From assembly GCA_039621445.1 (NCBI GenBank), contig CP154956.1, forward strand, positions 94,492,406 to 94,556,405: DNA of 64,000 nt, given 5' to 3'. Positions 45,186 through 57,600 of the stretch are shown here, one piece after another. A program made the position numbers and the translations under genes. The stretch's first letter is position 1; each line of letters begins with the position of its first letter. Below the pieces are notes generated by a model. It worked only from the letters and a program-made list of their open reading frames with translations, did no database searches and had not been told where the DNA came from. This stretch comes from Euglena gracilis (lineage: Eukaryota > Euglenida > Euglenophyceae > Euglenales).

Positions 45186-45240
45186 GTTTCGGACTGGTGT
45201 GGTGACAGCGGACGAACGCGGCGGGCGACCGGACACCAGC
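45186..45240 (+). CDS. Coding-like exon, possible continuation
   Basis: The frame reads FRTGVVTADERGGRPDTSR. It follows CTGGGACT and is in phase with 44950. The 3' edge is one of several CAG sites near 45235. Confidence 0.3.
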
Positions 45241-47166
45241 AGGACTGGGGTGGCGTCTCGTCAACGGTGGGGGTTGGTCCGGCAGCGGCGGGGGGGGGGG
45301 GGTCCCCACCCCCACAGTTGCCCCCTGGCCCCACATGCACTGTCCCCTGCGGCGCAGGGAATGTTTACGCTGCACACAGTTTGTCTCCTTCCTTGTTGCC
45401 TGGTTGGATCTTGGCTTTCCTCCAAAACAAAGCCAAGGCCCTGACTGTCCAACCCGTCTTGCTTCTTCCCCTCATCAATTGGCATTGATCCTCTCAGGTA
45501 CCCCCCCCCCCCTATTTAAGTGCGCTTAAGTGCGCGGTGCCCGAACAAGTGTCACACCCCGACGGCCCGAAAGTGAGGTCCAAAAAATGAAATGACAATC
45601 CGGTTATTTCAATGAAATGCCTTCCGGTGGTGCCCAAGTAAATGTCATACCCGTGAGGGTCTGAAACCACAATCCAGGAACCACAAACCACAATCCAGTA
45701 ATGTGCGCACCCCCTGACTTAAATGGGGGATTTAAACCCCCGTAATAATGTTTCATGAGAAATAATACCAGTGAATAATGTGTACATATACGTACATAAT
45801 AATATGTGCTCATGTGTGTCCTGGCCAGTATTAAGGACCCTGATAATTTCCTGGGCGGGACCCGTTTCCCCGGCAGTGCATTTTAAGGGAAAGCCAATGA
45901 AAATGACCCTGACGGGTTGGCCGGCACCAGGGACCCTGACAACCACCTATACTGACAGGTTGGCCAGTACGGGACCCTGACAGTTTCCCGGGGGGACCCT
46001 GACGGGGGGGGGTACGTGTTTCATGGCTGGTTTCTTTAGAAACTTGTCTTCTTGTGGGCTCTCAGCAAAATCCAAAAGGACAAGTTTGAAGTCGGTTGAG
46101 GTAAGAAAAGGCAGGTCTGATTTGTCTGGTCATTGCATCACATTCAACGGCTCCTTATTTGGAAACATTCCCCAGCAGAAAGTGGAAAAGAAACCGGATC
46201 TCTAACTTCGGCTTAGGAGTAGCAGGGGAGATGCGAAGTTGTCAGGGTCCCCGCTACTGGTCGACCTGTCAGTGACAATTTACCAGGCGGGGTGGGTATC
46301 AAGGAAGCGTCAAAACGAAGTGATTTTCTGTCATCTTTTGTCATCGTTGAACTTTCAACAAACACCCTGCATGTTTCCCCAAATACAACTCCCCCCGAGG
46401 TATCCGAGCTATAACCCCTCCCCCCCCCCCCGACAACACCGAAGGAGGGGATTCTTGGACTTGTTGCACCCTTCATGGACATGGTTTTTGGCTTGGCAGA
46501 CACTGCTTCCCCCTCCTGGGGGCCTTGGTGTTCCTCTGGAATATAGAAACAGGGAAGTTTGGGCGTTTGTTCGCAACACACGCCCGTTGCAGGCCAGAAA
46601 AAGGTCGCTCCGAATGGAAATTGGTTGTGACAGACCCAACTCTAACCCCAACCCCCCCCCCCCCAAGGGGTGTGCCTGTTATCAGTAGGAATCCTGTCAC
46701 CGATGGCATTTCCTAAACCCGTCCAAACGTGCCTGTGACGATTGAATTGATAACGTCTTTTCATGAGTCTGTGTGTGTGCAACGGGCAACGGACTCCCAA
46801 ATCAATGTCTGGCTTCTGTTTTGAGGGTTGCGCCAGGAAGAGAAGGATGGAGACCCATATGGCGTGGCCAAAGTTGGTTCCGCCGCCCTGCCGTGCTCGC
46901 TCCCTACCCCTCTGCCCTCCCCCCCCATTCCACCTGCGGCACTTCTGTCTCTCCCGAGCGGTGGCTGATGGAGGGAACTGGCCCTGCTCGCCTCGTCCTC
47001 TGAAAGAAAACCCTTGGGAAGTACTGCACATCTCCAATGGTCCCAATCGTGATGATTGTCTGGGTAACAGTTTTTTTCGGCCGGGCGCTTTGCCACAGGC
47101 CAAAAGTCGATCACCTTGGCCATATCTCTGGTTTGATGGGCAGGGTGTCACCCCCCCCCCACCCAC
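45241..47166. other. No confident gene
   Basis: The stretch contains 'gaccctgacggg..ggccgg.a' short tandem text (45830-46010), C tracts and a GC-rich piece at 46870-46990 whose + frame (FCLSRAVADGGNWP) could be an exon. Not enough to call. Confidence 0.4.
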
Positions 47167-47296
47167 ATTGACGCCATTGATTTGAAGAGGGGTCCGGACT
47201 CCGCCTCCTCCCCTTTCATGGATGAAAGCCGGGTCTCCTCCAGGAAAATCCACAGCACCATCCAAGGAAGCGCGGCCGGAGCTGCAGCCATTCTTT
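47167..47296 (+). CDS. Coding-like block, unrecognised
   Basis: The frame reads IDAIDLKRGPDSASSPFMDE then SRVSSRKIHSTIQGSAAG. Composition is balanced and polar. The minus strand is also open. Edges and family are unknown. Confidence 0.3.
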
Positions 47297-47754
47297 CATC
47301 GCCGCCTCCAAGGCAGCCTTTGCTTGAAGCCTTGCCTGTGCGCTTGGCCCTCCACTGCCCTCCCCCCCGCCGATGGCCACGCCACAGCTTGCCCACCCCC
47401 CACCAGCTGGTGACCCCCCAGATCGCTTGCTGGATGACCCGCGGCCCCTACGCCGCCGCTGCATGGCGTCGCCGTCGGCCAGCCAATGCGCCGCTCCCCC
47501 ACTTTCCGGCACGCCTCCTCCAGTTTTCCCTTTCGATGGATCTGAATGCCCCTCTCCCACATTTTTTTGGGATGGCGACGATGGTGCAACTTGGATGCGA
47601 GTACACTCGGACGTTTGCTCTGACCGCATACGTCTGAACGTCCCCCCCCCCCCGGAGAATTGTCACCCGAAAAGTCAGTGAGTATGAGCCTTGGTGACAA
47701 CCACCCCGGGTGACCTGGTACTGGGCTGTCCAACATTATATTCCCCCCCCCCCC

Positions 47755-48135
47755 CCCCAATTGACGCCCCCGGGTAATTGACGCCCCCGGGCTATTGTTA
47801 CCCCCTTCCGTGCTGCCCAATTTGTCACCCCCCCGTTTGCAGCATTGCACTGTGAACTTTCTTTTCGCGGACACGACTCAATTGATCTTCTCGCTACAAC
47901 GTGCTGAGAACTTTTGTGTACCAAACGGTCTGCACAACGTCACGACCATAGCTGCATGTTTGCTGCGTTCACTTGTGTTTCAGATGGTGTTCTTGGTCAT
48001 TTGGTTTAAATGTGGCTTACATGGGTGGGCAATTGACGCCCCCGGACAATTGTCACCCTCCCCTGTGCCGGCCAATTTGTCACCCCGGGAAATTGTCACC
48101 CCCGTCCGTGCTGCCCAATTTTTGTCATGCGACAA
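47755..48135. repeat. AATTGTCACCCC degenerate repeat cluster
   Basis: Text such as 'aattgacgcccccggg', 'tgctgcccaatttgtcaccc' and 'gacaattgtcaccctccc' is repeated at 47755-47835 and 48030-48135. Related to the cluster at 5690-5860. Confidence 0.7.
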
Positions 48136-49054
48136 TTGCCCGGGGGGGGGGCAAGTACAATTCAGGACGCATTGCCCCAAAGTGAGGGTATTTCGGGGTT
48201 GATGGCAAGTTGGCAAGTGGAAATCCCAGTGGACCCTCCCCCTTGGGGGGTCTGCTAGCACGGTAAATCCCGCCAGGCTCGGGCCACCTCCACGTACACA
48301 GGCAAGAAGGGCCAGGGGCAAAAAAACAGGCCAGGCCAGAAGAAGGGATGAAAGGCACCAAACAAGTAGCCGCAGTGAATACAGGGAGGGGTCTGCTAGC
48401 AGGGCTTGCCAGTGGAAAATTTATCCCAGTGACTGGGGCAAAGCTCCAGCATATTATTTTTGACCCCGAAGTATGCCAAAAATGCCATTTTCGGGATATA
48501 TTTTGGAAGCTTTGGGATATCTCTGGAACGTAATCATCAAAAAAAAAACATGTTAACACCTTGGCATGCAGCGCCAAAAGAAATTTTTTTTTGCCAGTTG
48601 GGACCTCCCAGGGGGTCTAGCTGCGACTTTGTTTCAATGGCCAGTAAAATGGAAAGCTGATGCCCCCCCCCCCCCCCGTCCCTGAGCAAAAAAAGCCTTG
48701 TGGTAGCTTCCCGGTGGGGTGTGATGGATGGAGACTTCCAGCCATTTTATTGCATCTTTGGGAGGTTTCTCGAAGAGTGGCGCCAGTGTAGCCCCCCCCC
48801 CCCCTCTCTCTCTGTCCTCCCCTCGGAACCCGGTTTCTCCTCCCCCCCCCACTCCCTTCCGACCCACCGCCTTCTGACAGTCACAACCCAACTGTCTGGG
48901 CTGCCGGCGGCGGTGACTTCGCCTGCCTTTCCGGTTCCCCGTCGTCGCCCTCCTCCCAGCCCAGCGGTGCCCATTCTCCCGGATCCGAACAAACCCGTTC
49001 TGGGCATTCTTGGCCTGGCCCTGTGCCGGCGACAAGGGCGCCCCACCTGACGGT
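48136..49054. other. No confident gene
   Basis: The stretch contains 'gtctgctagca.gg' short repeats near 48245 and 48390, C tracts and a GC-rich piece (48880-49050) open in several frames. Confidence 0.4.
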
Positions 49055-49150
49055 TTTTCGGGAGGGGGCGCAGTTTGCGGCAGAAAGCCCGAGTGCATGG
49101 CGCGGTGGGATCTCGGCCATCCGCCCTCCGGCTGGTCCGTTGCTCTCCTG
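49055..49150 (+). CDS. Coding-like exon, unrecognised
   Basis: The frame reads FREGAQFAAESPSAWRGGIS then AIRPPAG. It follows CTGACGGT. The 3' edge is unknown. GC-ending codons resemble those of the receptor exons. Confidence 0.35.
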
Positions 49151-49430
49151 TTCCGCCTACCGATGAGGTGGGTACGACCGGTTCTTTGTCTGCGATGATG
49201 GATGGATTCGCTGCCCACCACGCCACCATCCCCCGTCGCAGCCCCTTTCGCCGTACGAGTTCCCCGTTTGCTTCACTCGGGTTCAGACTTCTTTTTAACT
49301 CGGCAGACCTCCCCCCTGGGGTGGGTGGCTCTGTGGACCGCCCCTTTGGGGTCCCATGTGACGTCGTTGGGCTTTGTCTCCCAAGTAATTTGGAGAACCG
49401 CAACCACGACAGCGAGTGCAGCCTGACCGG

Positions 49431-49482
49431 GTTCATTCGGTCCTTCGACTCGTACGACCAATCATGGTCCGACCCCGACCCA
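49431..49482 (+). CDS. Coding-like exon, unrecognised
   Basis: The frame reads FIRSFDSYDQSWSDPD. It follows CTGACCGG and could end before CCACAGCC. No family was recognised. Confidence 0.3.
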
Positions 49483-51409
49483 CCACAGCCAACCATCCCC
49501 ATTGCTGGCCCATTCCTCCCATGCCAGCTGGTTTGGGCTTGGGTTTCGACGCAAACTACCCCCCCCCCAATGCCCAGCGACCCCCTATGTCTGACGACCA
49601 TGCCCCTGTCGGAGGAAACCTTTTCGGTGGCAGGCCCAATATTGGCGCAAAATGCCGTGCTGAGAAAATTTTGCCGCCCAAATTCGGCAAAAATGCCACT
49701 TTTGCGCACCTTTTTTCGGCAAAAAATTGTTATAATTGCAAAAAAATTTTTTCTGCACAAAGTGCCTGAAAAGGAAAAATTGCCCTTTTTAGGGACTGTG
49801 GTCCCGGTACCCCCCAGTCTGCGGAATTTTTTTTAGACCCCTTGTCCATGGATCTATCCCTGGGTTGGAGGAAACCCTGTGTCTAAGTGCCTGGGCTGTC
49901 CGGGAATCCTCAAAACCCTGTGGGGGGGGTGGGGGGTCCACCGCACCCACCACCCTAGTTGGGGGCCTGACCCTCCCTGCCAGGCCTTCCCGTGTTTGCG
50001 GAGGCGCCGACATTTAGGCCAAACTTTTGAATTGGCACATTCATGCCAAAGGGATTTGTCCTTGAGCGGGTGAAAAAAACAAGATGGCGCAAAGCGCTGG
50101 AAATTTTTTTTGCAGGGCTTCGAAAATTTGCTAAGGTTGCGTTTTCAGGGATTTCTGTTTCCACCGAATTGACAAAAACCGACGACAAAAACATCAGTCT
50201 GCCTGTTCGGAGCAGGGAAGAAAATTTTCTGGTTCCGGGAGGGGGGGGCAGACCCCCCCTGCGCAAAACCAACACTCACTCAATACCGTGGGGGGTGCAC
50301 CCCCACCAGGGAGGTGGTGGGGGTGCTCCCCCCTCCCCCCCCCCCTCGCCCACTGCACACCGCGCAACCACCATGGGGGGGCGGGGGGAGGTCGGCCCCC
50401 CATGCCCCCCCCCCACCACCTTCCCACACAGCCCTGCCCCTCCAGCACCGACTTGGATGGGCTGGGGTGCCTCCGGGGTCTTCAAGAAGAAGCCGGCTTG
50501 GGTTGTGCCCCGGAGGCCGCGGTCTTCTTTGGGCTGTCGTTGACGCCTGAGAGAAGCCGCCGGCGGCTGTGGCGGACCCTCTCTTTGTGCCTTCCCCACG
50601 TGACGGGGTGCACAGCCCTTGCCGAGGAGCAGCCTCCGGCATTTGGCAGCTTTTGCCCCCGAAGTGAGGGGCACGCCAACCCTCTTGCCACGGGAGGGGC
50701 ATCAGCACGGCTCTGTACCCTTTCAGAATCCGGGGGCGGTGTGTCCCTCACGCACGCACGCACGCACGCGCACACGCGCACACGCTGTGAAGAATATTAA
50801 GAATATTTCACACTGGCTCAAATAATGGCTGACGATTTTGGCTGACGATCAGGGTTTTCAGGATTTTCCCTCATCACAGCTTCCTCCATCATAGCCCCCC
50901 AGCTTTGAGCTAGCTCCATCCATCAAAATGTCGAGAAGGCAAAAATGTTTTAGAAGTTTTTTTGTTTTTCACCGACCCAGCCCAGCCCAGCCCCCTCCAG
51001 CCCCAGTCCCCCCCCCCCCAACCCCCCCATACCCCCGGGGGGTTCAACCAGCAGCTCGTTTCCAGCCAGCAGCCTTTTTGCCAGCCGGAGGCTGGACACC
51101 CCCCCCCCCCCGGGGGTCCTTAAGAAAACCCCTGCTGACGATAAAGGGTTTTGTGCATTGAAAGGTGGGGGCAGCCCCAAAAGAGCAAAGATCAAGGTCA
51201 AAGATCAGTCACCCTGAAAAAACCAGTCGACACACCATTGAATACACACCAACATAAAAATTGCTTGCTGGTGGCTCCTGGACCCACCGAGGTACGTTAT
51301 CCAGGGTCCCGATTGAAAAAGAAACCTTTTTCAGTCATGAACTTCTGGGCTTTCCACAATTTTGAACACTTTGTTTTCCCGGCGCCTCGGGTCCTGAAAG
51401 AAACTCTGT

Positions 51410-51632
51410 CTGAGGGACTGACTGGTTTTTGGCCTGCCCCTCCCCCCCGGGGGATCTGCAAAAACCACTAAAGTTACCCGGCGCCGAAGGCACCAGAAAT
51501 CTCTCTCCTTCTTTTGGCCTTTTTTTTTTGTTGAGGTAATTTCCCTTGGGTTGCAGAGTGCCCCCCCCCCCCCGGGGTGATTGACTGGTTTTCAAAAAAA
51601 TGACTGACTGGTTTTGGGAAGAGTGGAAGTCA
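51410..51632. repeat. GACTGACTGGTTTT repeat cluster
   Basis: 'gactgactggttttt', 'gattgactggttttca' and 'gactgactggttttgg' each sit next to 'agagtgga', as at 35658-35915. Confidence 0.7.
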
Positions 51633-53789
51633 TAAAACATTAGGTCTTAGGCGGCATAAATTGCCCAAAATTTTTAGACGGTTTGAAAGCGGAAAACCGC
51701 TTCGTCCAAACCCCCAATTTTTTTTAGCCTTTCTCAGAAGAGGTCGTTTTGGGTAGTTTCTGACGACCGTTTGGCTTAGAGTAATGGACTTCCATAAGAG
51801 GTCGAAATGAGCGAAAAGGGGCATAAATTTTTCAACCAAAGTCGAAATCGGCGGAAAGCACCCGGAATTTTCAAACGAAACGAAAATCCGCTTCGTCACT
51901 ACCCAGTTCTACTGCACTTGGGGGTGAAGAAAAGCAAAACGACCCGTAATGGGGGGTGTCGCGAGAACCGAAAGAGCAGGGGAAGCGGAGATTGCCAAAA
52001 TCCGCTTCCTTATTGAACGTCAATAATTTTCTCCCTCAAAATAGCCACAAAACACACCATCTGCCAACTCACACCAAAATGAACACCTCAAAGTTAACGC
52101 CAAAAACCCTGGTGGTTTCCCTATCAGTTCAGAACACGCAGCATTTAAGCCACGCAAACACAAGGTCCAACCGTTCCCATAACCATCCACAATACCACCA
52201 TTGCAATTGGTCATCATCCAGTCACATTTCAGGCACAGTTTGGGCAGCCAACATCCCGCAACCGGAGACCTGTGGTGGGACCTTAACTGACACCGGGGCA
52301 GATGGCAGTAGACGGGCACTGACGTCGTGGCCAACGTGAGTGCCTCCACTGGGGCAAGAATGGCCAGTGCCGAATCCGCTCCCCTCACGCCAACAAATCA
52401 TCTAGCCCTCCGATAGGAAATGGAATCACGCTTCCCTCGTTCAGGGGTCCACATTAGATGATTGCCACGATTGCACTCCTTTCGGAGACATTTGTTTTAG
52501 TTGGAGTGAAGAGGTCAGATGCTGTCCTCTGTTAACGAGGTTGATGCCAGGCTTGAAGGTGACTGATTGCTGTGATGTGAGTTGGAGGAAGCGGAGAACC
52601 GTTTCCCCCAACAAAGTTTCGGAGGAAGCGAAATCCCGCTTCGCCCATGCCAAAATTGAAAAACAACGGGCAGGTTTTGCTAATTCCCTCCCCCCCCATT
52701 GTCTAAGCACCCCCTTACCCATCTTTGTAAAGGTCGTCTTCACGGGGAGGTTTTATTTTGTTTGCCTTTTTAAGGGAAATTTCGCAAAATTTTCGAAATT
52801 TCTGCAACTTCTGAGACCTGATTTGGTGAGGTATTGTTGATTTCTGCATCCAAATGTGTGTAAGTTCAACAGTGGACCTCCAAAATAAAGGGATTTTTTC
52901 CTTTTTTTTGCATTCAAAAATTTCCCCCTTGTCTAAGCACCACCCCCCTGGTTCTTACCCATATTTTGGCAAAATAAGCACCACCCCCCCGGTTCTTACC
53001 CATCTTTTCCGGTGCACCCCCCCCCCAAAAGGAAGCGGATTGCCGCTTCCCCTAAAGCGCCCCCCAAAAATCCCCAAAAAGTTGAAGGCAACTCTAACGC
53101 CTAAATTTTTTTTTGCAGGTTTTTTGGTGCCGATTTTGGGGTCCAAATCCGATCCACCAAGTCAACTTTTACGTGGGCAATTTCCGCCGCCTAAGGTTGT
53201 CAGGTCCACGGCGATGCCAACCCCAGCCCATCGCCATCCCCCCCCACCGCCCCTATGGGCCGGCCTAAGTTCGCCGCACTGTTCCCCGAGCATGGCGGCG
53301 GCGCTGCCGTGCATCACACCCTCACCCCCCCCTGCCCGCCTTCCTGCCCCCTCGCGTGTCGATGGACCGCCCTCCGACTAGTTCTCTCCACGTAGCTGAT
53401 GCTGACCGCGTTTGCGATTCAATCAATTTCCCCTCCAATGTCTTGTCCCTGCCCTTCACCTTCGCCCCCATGATTTGCATCGAGCCGTCAAAAGGCCAGT
53501 ATCCCTATTCGGAAGCTCATTTCTACGAAGGAAGATGGACAAAGTTAACATTTTGTGATGCCCCCCTGGTATGGATTATGGAGCCCCCCCCCCTCTGGGG
53601 GTGCATCTCGCCCCCAAAATGATTGAAACTGAAATTTGTGAGGGTTCGCATGTTGTAATGGCGTCGTACAAAACCAGGCGCGTGCTTGCCATTGCTTGTT
53701 CACCAGAAACCGTACTTCCCGTGTCCTGTTTTCCCTCCTTCACCCCTTCATTATGGATTGCATTTTCTTTACCCCCCCAAAAAAATAAG

Positions 53790-54190
53790 ACCCGGGTCTT
53801 ATTTTTGGGTCCGTTGCTGGAAGCCTCCAGGGGGGGCTTTATTTTTGGGGGGGGGGTCTTATTTTTGGATTTTTTCTTGACCGACCCATGCCCGAAAAAG
53901 CACCATTTTTCAGGTTCCCAAGAGCACTAAAATTTTTCTTCGGCGCTTCGCGCCATGCGTAAATTGGTGTAATTTGACATTTACTATGTTTTTTTTGCAC
54001 TTTAAAGATCTGAAAATTTTTGAATTTTCATCATTTTTGTGTATAGAATTGGGGTTTTTGGCAATTTTTCAGGGAAAATTTTCACCGTCCCTGGCGCTTC
54101 TCGCTGTCAAGGGGGGTCTTATTTATGGGGGGGGGTCTTATTGTTGGGGAGGTCTTATTTTTGGGGGGTCTTATTTTGGGGGGGTTTACT
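53790..54190. repeat. GGTCTTATTTTTGGGG repeats
   Basis: At least seven copies of (g)ngtcttatttttggg lie in two clusters (53795-53880 and 54110-54185). Confidence 0.8.
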
Positions 54191-55199
54191 TCATTTCATT
54201 TTGCTCGTGTTTTTACCTTGTTTGTGTGAACTGTATTTCAGATCATCTCCTAAGGCTGCAAATGATATTGATTTTTCGTTCAATTTTCTCAAGTTCTATT
54301 TTTCTGGTTTATTTGTGGTTTGGCGCGGCGGGGCGAGCACCATTGGAAAACTTTAACTTAAATTTCTTGAGTATACTTGAGCTTTGGAGCAAACAAATTT
54401 ACAAGGTTGACAGAGCATTTGATTGTGTAGATTTTTCAATATTTCATTTGTCTTTTTTTTTGCCTGTTTGTTCTTTTTTTTTTTGGTTGCTCTCCTTATC
54501 GATGTGAGGTGCTAAATAATGGGCAGAAATGTAACCTTTTCTGATGATTTCTCACCCCAACCCCTCGACCTAAACTCTCTGGGAAGTTGAGCTCAGAGGC
54601 AAACAAATACAATGCCAGGTGACAACCTCAGGGGGGAGGGAGATTGCAAGTTGTATATTTTGCAATTTTTTTTAAAGAACCATCTAAAAACTTTAAAATC
54701 TGCATTCTTTCAACATGGTGAAAGTGTCGAAAATTTGAGGGGTTTTTGAGCATCCTGCTCTCCTGCTCTCCTTTTCCAGCATATTTTTTTTTAGATATAT
54801 AATTACATATTGTAACATACTTACATATTATATGTTATGTAATTTTTAAATACATCTTTTTTATCTTTTTTCTAGACAATTGCAAAGGGAAATCGTTCCA
54901 GTATCCCTAAAGTTACATATCACACTTTTTTTTGCACTAATTGTGCATTCTAAGTTCTTGAATGCTTTATAAAACCCTGCAACTGGGCAATCAACCCTGT
55001 CGCTATGCAACTCCTTGGGTGAAAAGGTGATGGCTTCAAGTAGGCTATTTATGTCAAATGTCAGTTTAGGTGCGGCATGCCAAAATTGATGCAAAAAACT
55101 TTATTTATTTAGATTCTCAAGAAAAGACATTGGAGTCCTATGCCTCCAATTTCATTTACTTAGGACCAGCACCCACCCACCCACCCACCCACCCACATC

Positions 55200-55445
<246 letters not shown>

Positions 55446-55479
55446 CCCAATGGAAGCCAAATGCAGGGGGAATGGGTGG

Positions 55480-55875
55480 GGAGGGGCAAGGGCAATTTTT
55501 GTTGTTTGGGCTGCTGATTAGTCCCACGCATTCCTTTTCCAGCTGTTGTATGTCTCTTGTGAATGATGCTATGCATCGCCTTTGGCTGCCTGCGGTCACT
55601 CTGGGCACCTTCACAACTGCAATGTTGGTTTTCTCTTGGCCAGCAACATCAATTCAAGCCCACAGCCAAATGAAGTCAGTCGGCACAACGCCAAGGTCTT
55701 TATCTACAATGTTCACCAATGTGCAGCCACGCGCCAAGCCACTGTCTTGTGCCCTTCTAGCGTTCTCTCCCCTTGGCATTTGGATCTCTTTGGGGTTTGG
55801 ATGCTATAGCCACTCACCCAGGAAGTCATCAACATACTTGCAGTTAGTGCGACCGGGAAAAATGTTTCCGTGCGC
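55480..55875 (-). pseudogene. Decayed minus-strand protein frame, mobile-element-like
   Basis: One minus-strand frame, broken by two stops (55804-55806 TAG and one TGA near 55660), reads CKYVDDFLGEWL, then VNIVDKDLGVVPTDFIWLWA, then DVAGQEKTNIAVVKVP and CIASFTRDIQQLEKECVGL. YVDD is reminiscent of reverse transcriptases, but the surrounding text does not let me confirm it. A + frame is open over the same stretch. Low confidence. Confidence 0.3.
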
Positions 55876-56325
55876 CGCGACCACCGCGTAAAATTTTTTT
55901 TTGTAACCGGCAGCCCGCGGCAAAAAATTTTCTGTGCGCCGCGAGTGCCGCGGCACTGGTTTGTGTGTGCGCCGCGACCGCCGCGGAAACTTTTTTTGGG
56001 AAACCTCAACGGGTGGGGCTGGTGCTACCTTGGCAACGCTTTGTTTTGCCAAAAGCCCGGGTGAGCGCTTTCTATCAATCTAATTGTTTCCACCAAAAAA
56101 ATGTTGGGTGTTGTGTTGCTGCCAATACGTTCTTGAGCTCCGGGCAGAAAATTTTTTTTGCACCGCAACCACCGCGGAAAAATTTTCCCCTTGCGCCGCG
56201 ACCACCGCGGCAATAAATTTTGCTTGTGCCGCGACAGCCGCGGCAAAAATCTTTCTGTGCGCCGCGACCACCGCGGAATTTTTTTTTTTGCGCCGCGGCA
56301 GGAGCGCCGCGGCGCACTAACTACA
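55865..56325. repeat. CCGCGACCACCGCGG repeat cluster
   Basis: About nine units of 40-55 bp each contain gcgccgcgaccaccgcgg (or close) followed by aaaa.ttttt. The near-palindrome can fold with a CCA loop. Related, more diverged units lie at 6990-7235. Confidence 0.85.
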
Positions 56326-57503
56326 AGTATGGTCATCAACCAACTTAACAGACACCAGCTGGCAAACAGAGAGACGGGTTTACCAAGCCCCGGCGAGGTT
56401 CTGAACGAGAGTATTTGGATTTGTGTTGTGTCAGAGTTCTGGTGAGGACTAGGGTTGGGGTTTGGGTCCAGTGGCGTAGCTGGAAGGGCACAGCCTGGGA
56501 TTTCACCAAAGGAATCCCCCCCTCCCATCACCGTCAATTCCCAAAGGCGGTCTAATATGGGAAGGGATGGCCTTGGGCATCTGCAACACCTGTGCTCCAA
56601 AGAGCATATTTACACATGCAATTGGGGAGATTTTGTTGAATTACTAACTGACTGAACCAACAGAACAATAAAATCAAAAACTAACCACAACAACCTCTCT
56701 AAAGGCGACAACAGTGCGGCCCAGGAACAAAACCCTAAAAAAGTTTCCCTAAGGCTACGCCTCATTTCGACGATCAGCAGAAAGTCCTCTCCAAATTCGG
56801 AGTTTCTTTAAGCTGTCCTCCGACCCCCGGAGCCAGCACTTTTTTTCTGAACGAGCAGCTCCCAGCCACGCTGCGGACTCCCCCCCCCCCCAGAGGGGTC
56901 CGCGGAAATAAAGTTGGGCCACCGCAGCCGGGCTGAGTTGAAAAATAAATCTCCGGCACAAAGAAAAATCTTGAAAACAGCGATGAAAAATGAAAATGCC
57001 AGCCGCCAGCCCCCCACCCCCAAGGGGGAGCCAGCACTTTTCCAGCCAACTCCAGCCAACAGGCAGGACCCCCCCCCCCCGGGGCCCTGGGGTGCTTAGA
57101 GCACCCCTTCTTTCGGCCCCCTGCATCTTCACATGTGTTGAATGGCATTCTTCAGGCACAGTCATCAGTCACGTCCACATCGCCCTCAAAGCCGAACTCA
57201 CACACCTGCCTTTTATTGACCAGGTTTTGGCCAGACCAAACAAAGCTCCCCAATCCTCAATGCCTTCAAATATTTTTTTTTGCAGAGTGAGCAACGTTAC
57301 GCCGGTGACGGTTCAGTTATGCAAGAGCTGGGAAATGATCTCTGAGGTTCAGCAAAATGCCTTTTGCCTTTTTTTTTGAATACAGGCAGGGCAAGACAGG
57401 GGCTTCTCTCTGGCATATCTCGCCTTGATGCTGCCTCCAGGCACCACCACCACCCTCTACCAGCCTGGACTAAGCGTCCCCATACCACCACCCTTCTGCG
57501 CCC
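56326..57503. other. No confident gene
   Basis: The stretch is mixed sequence with C tracts, 'ccagcca' and 'agccagcac' short repeats (56830-57060) and a splice-like 'tttttttttgcag' at 57284 before a short open frame. Confidence 0.35.
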
Positions 57504-57600
57504 GACGTCGTCGGATTTCAGCATCACCTTCGGCTTTGCCTTTGCTTTGATGGGTGGTCTTGCATCCAACCCTCTGCTTGTGACTAGGAAAGGAATAAAG
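57504..57600 (+). CDS. Coding-like exon, unrecognised, hydrophobic
   Basis: The frame reads TSSDFSITFGFAFALMGGLA then SNPLLV, possibly a membrane segment. It follows CTGCGCCC. The 3' edge is unknown. Confidence 0.3.

Larger units (their letters stand above)
49483..55150. other. Repeat-rich stretch without a confident gene
   Basis: Seen here: G/C tracts; a short cacg run (50750-50785); 'gactgactggtttt' repeats (51410-51632) shared with 35658-35915; GCTTCC/GGAAGC-rich AT sequence (51650-53060); a GC-rich open piece at 53210-53390; and GGTCTTATTTTT repeats (53790-54190). Confidence 0.4.

Noticed and set aside
48747-49760. 337-codon minus-strand frame
   Set aside because: Gly/Arg-rich and without motifs; the + strand frames in the same place look more protein-like.
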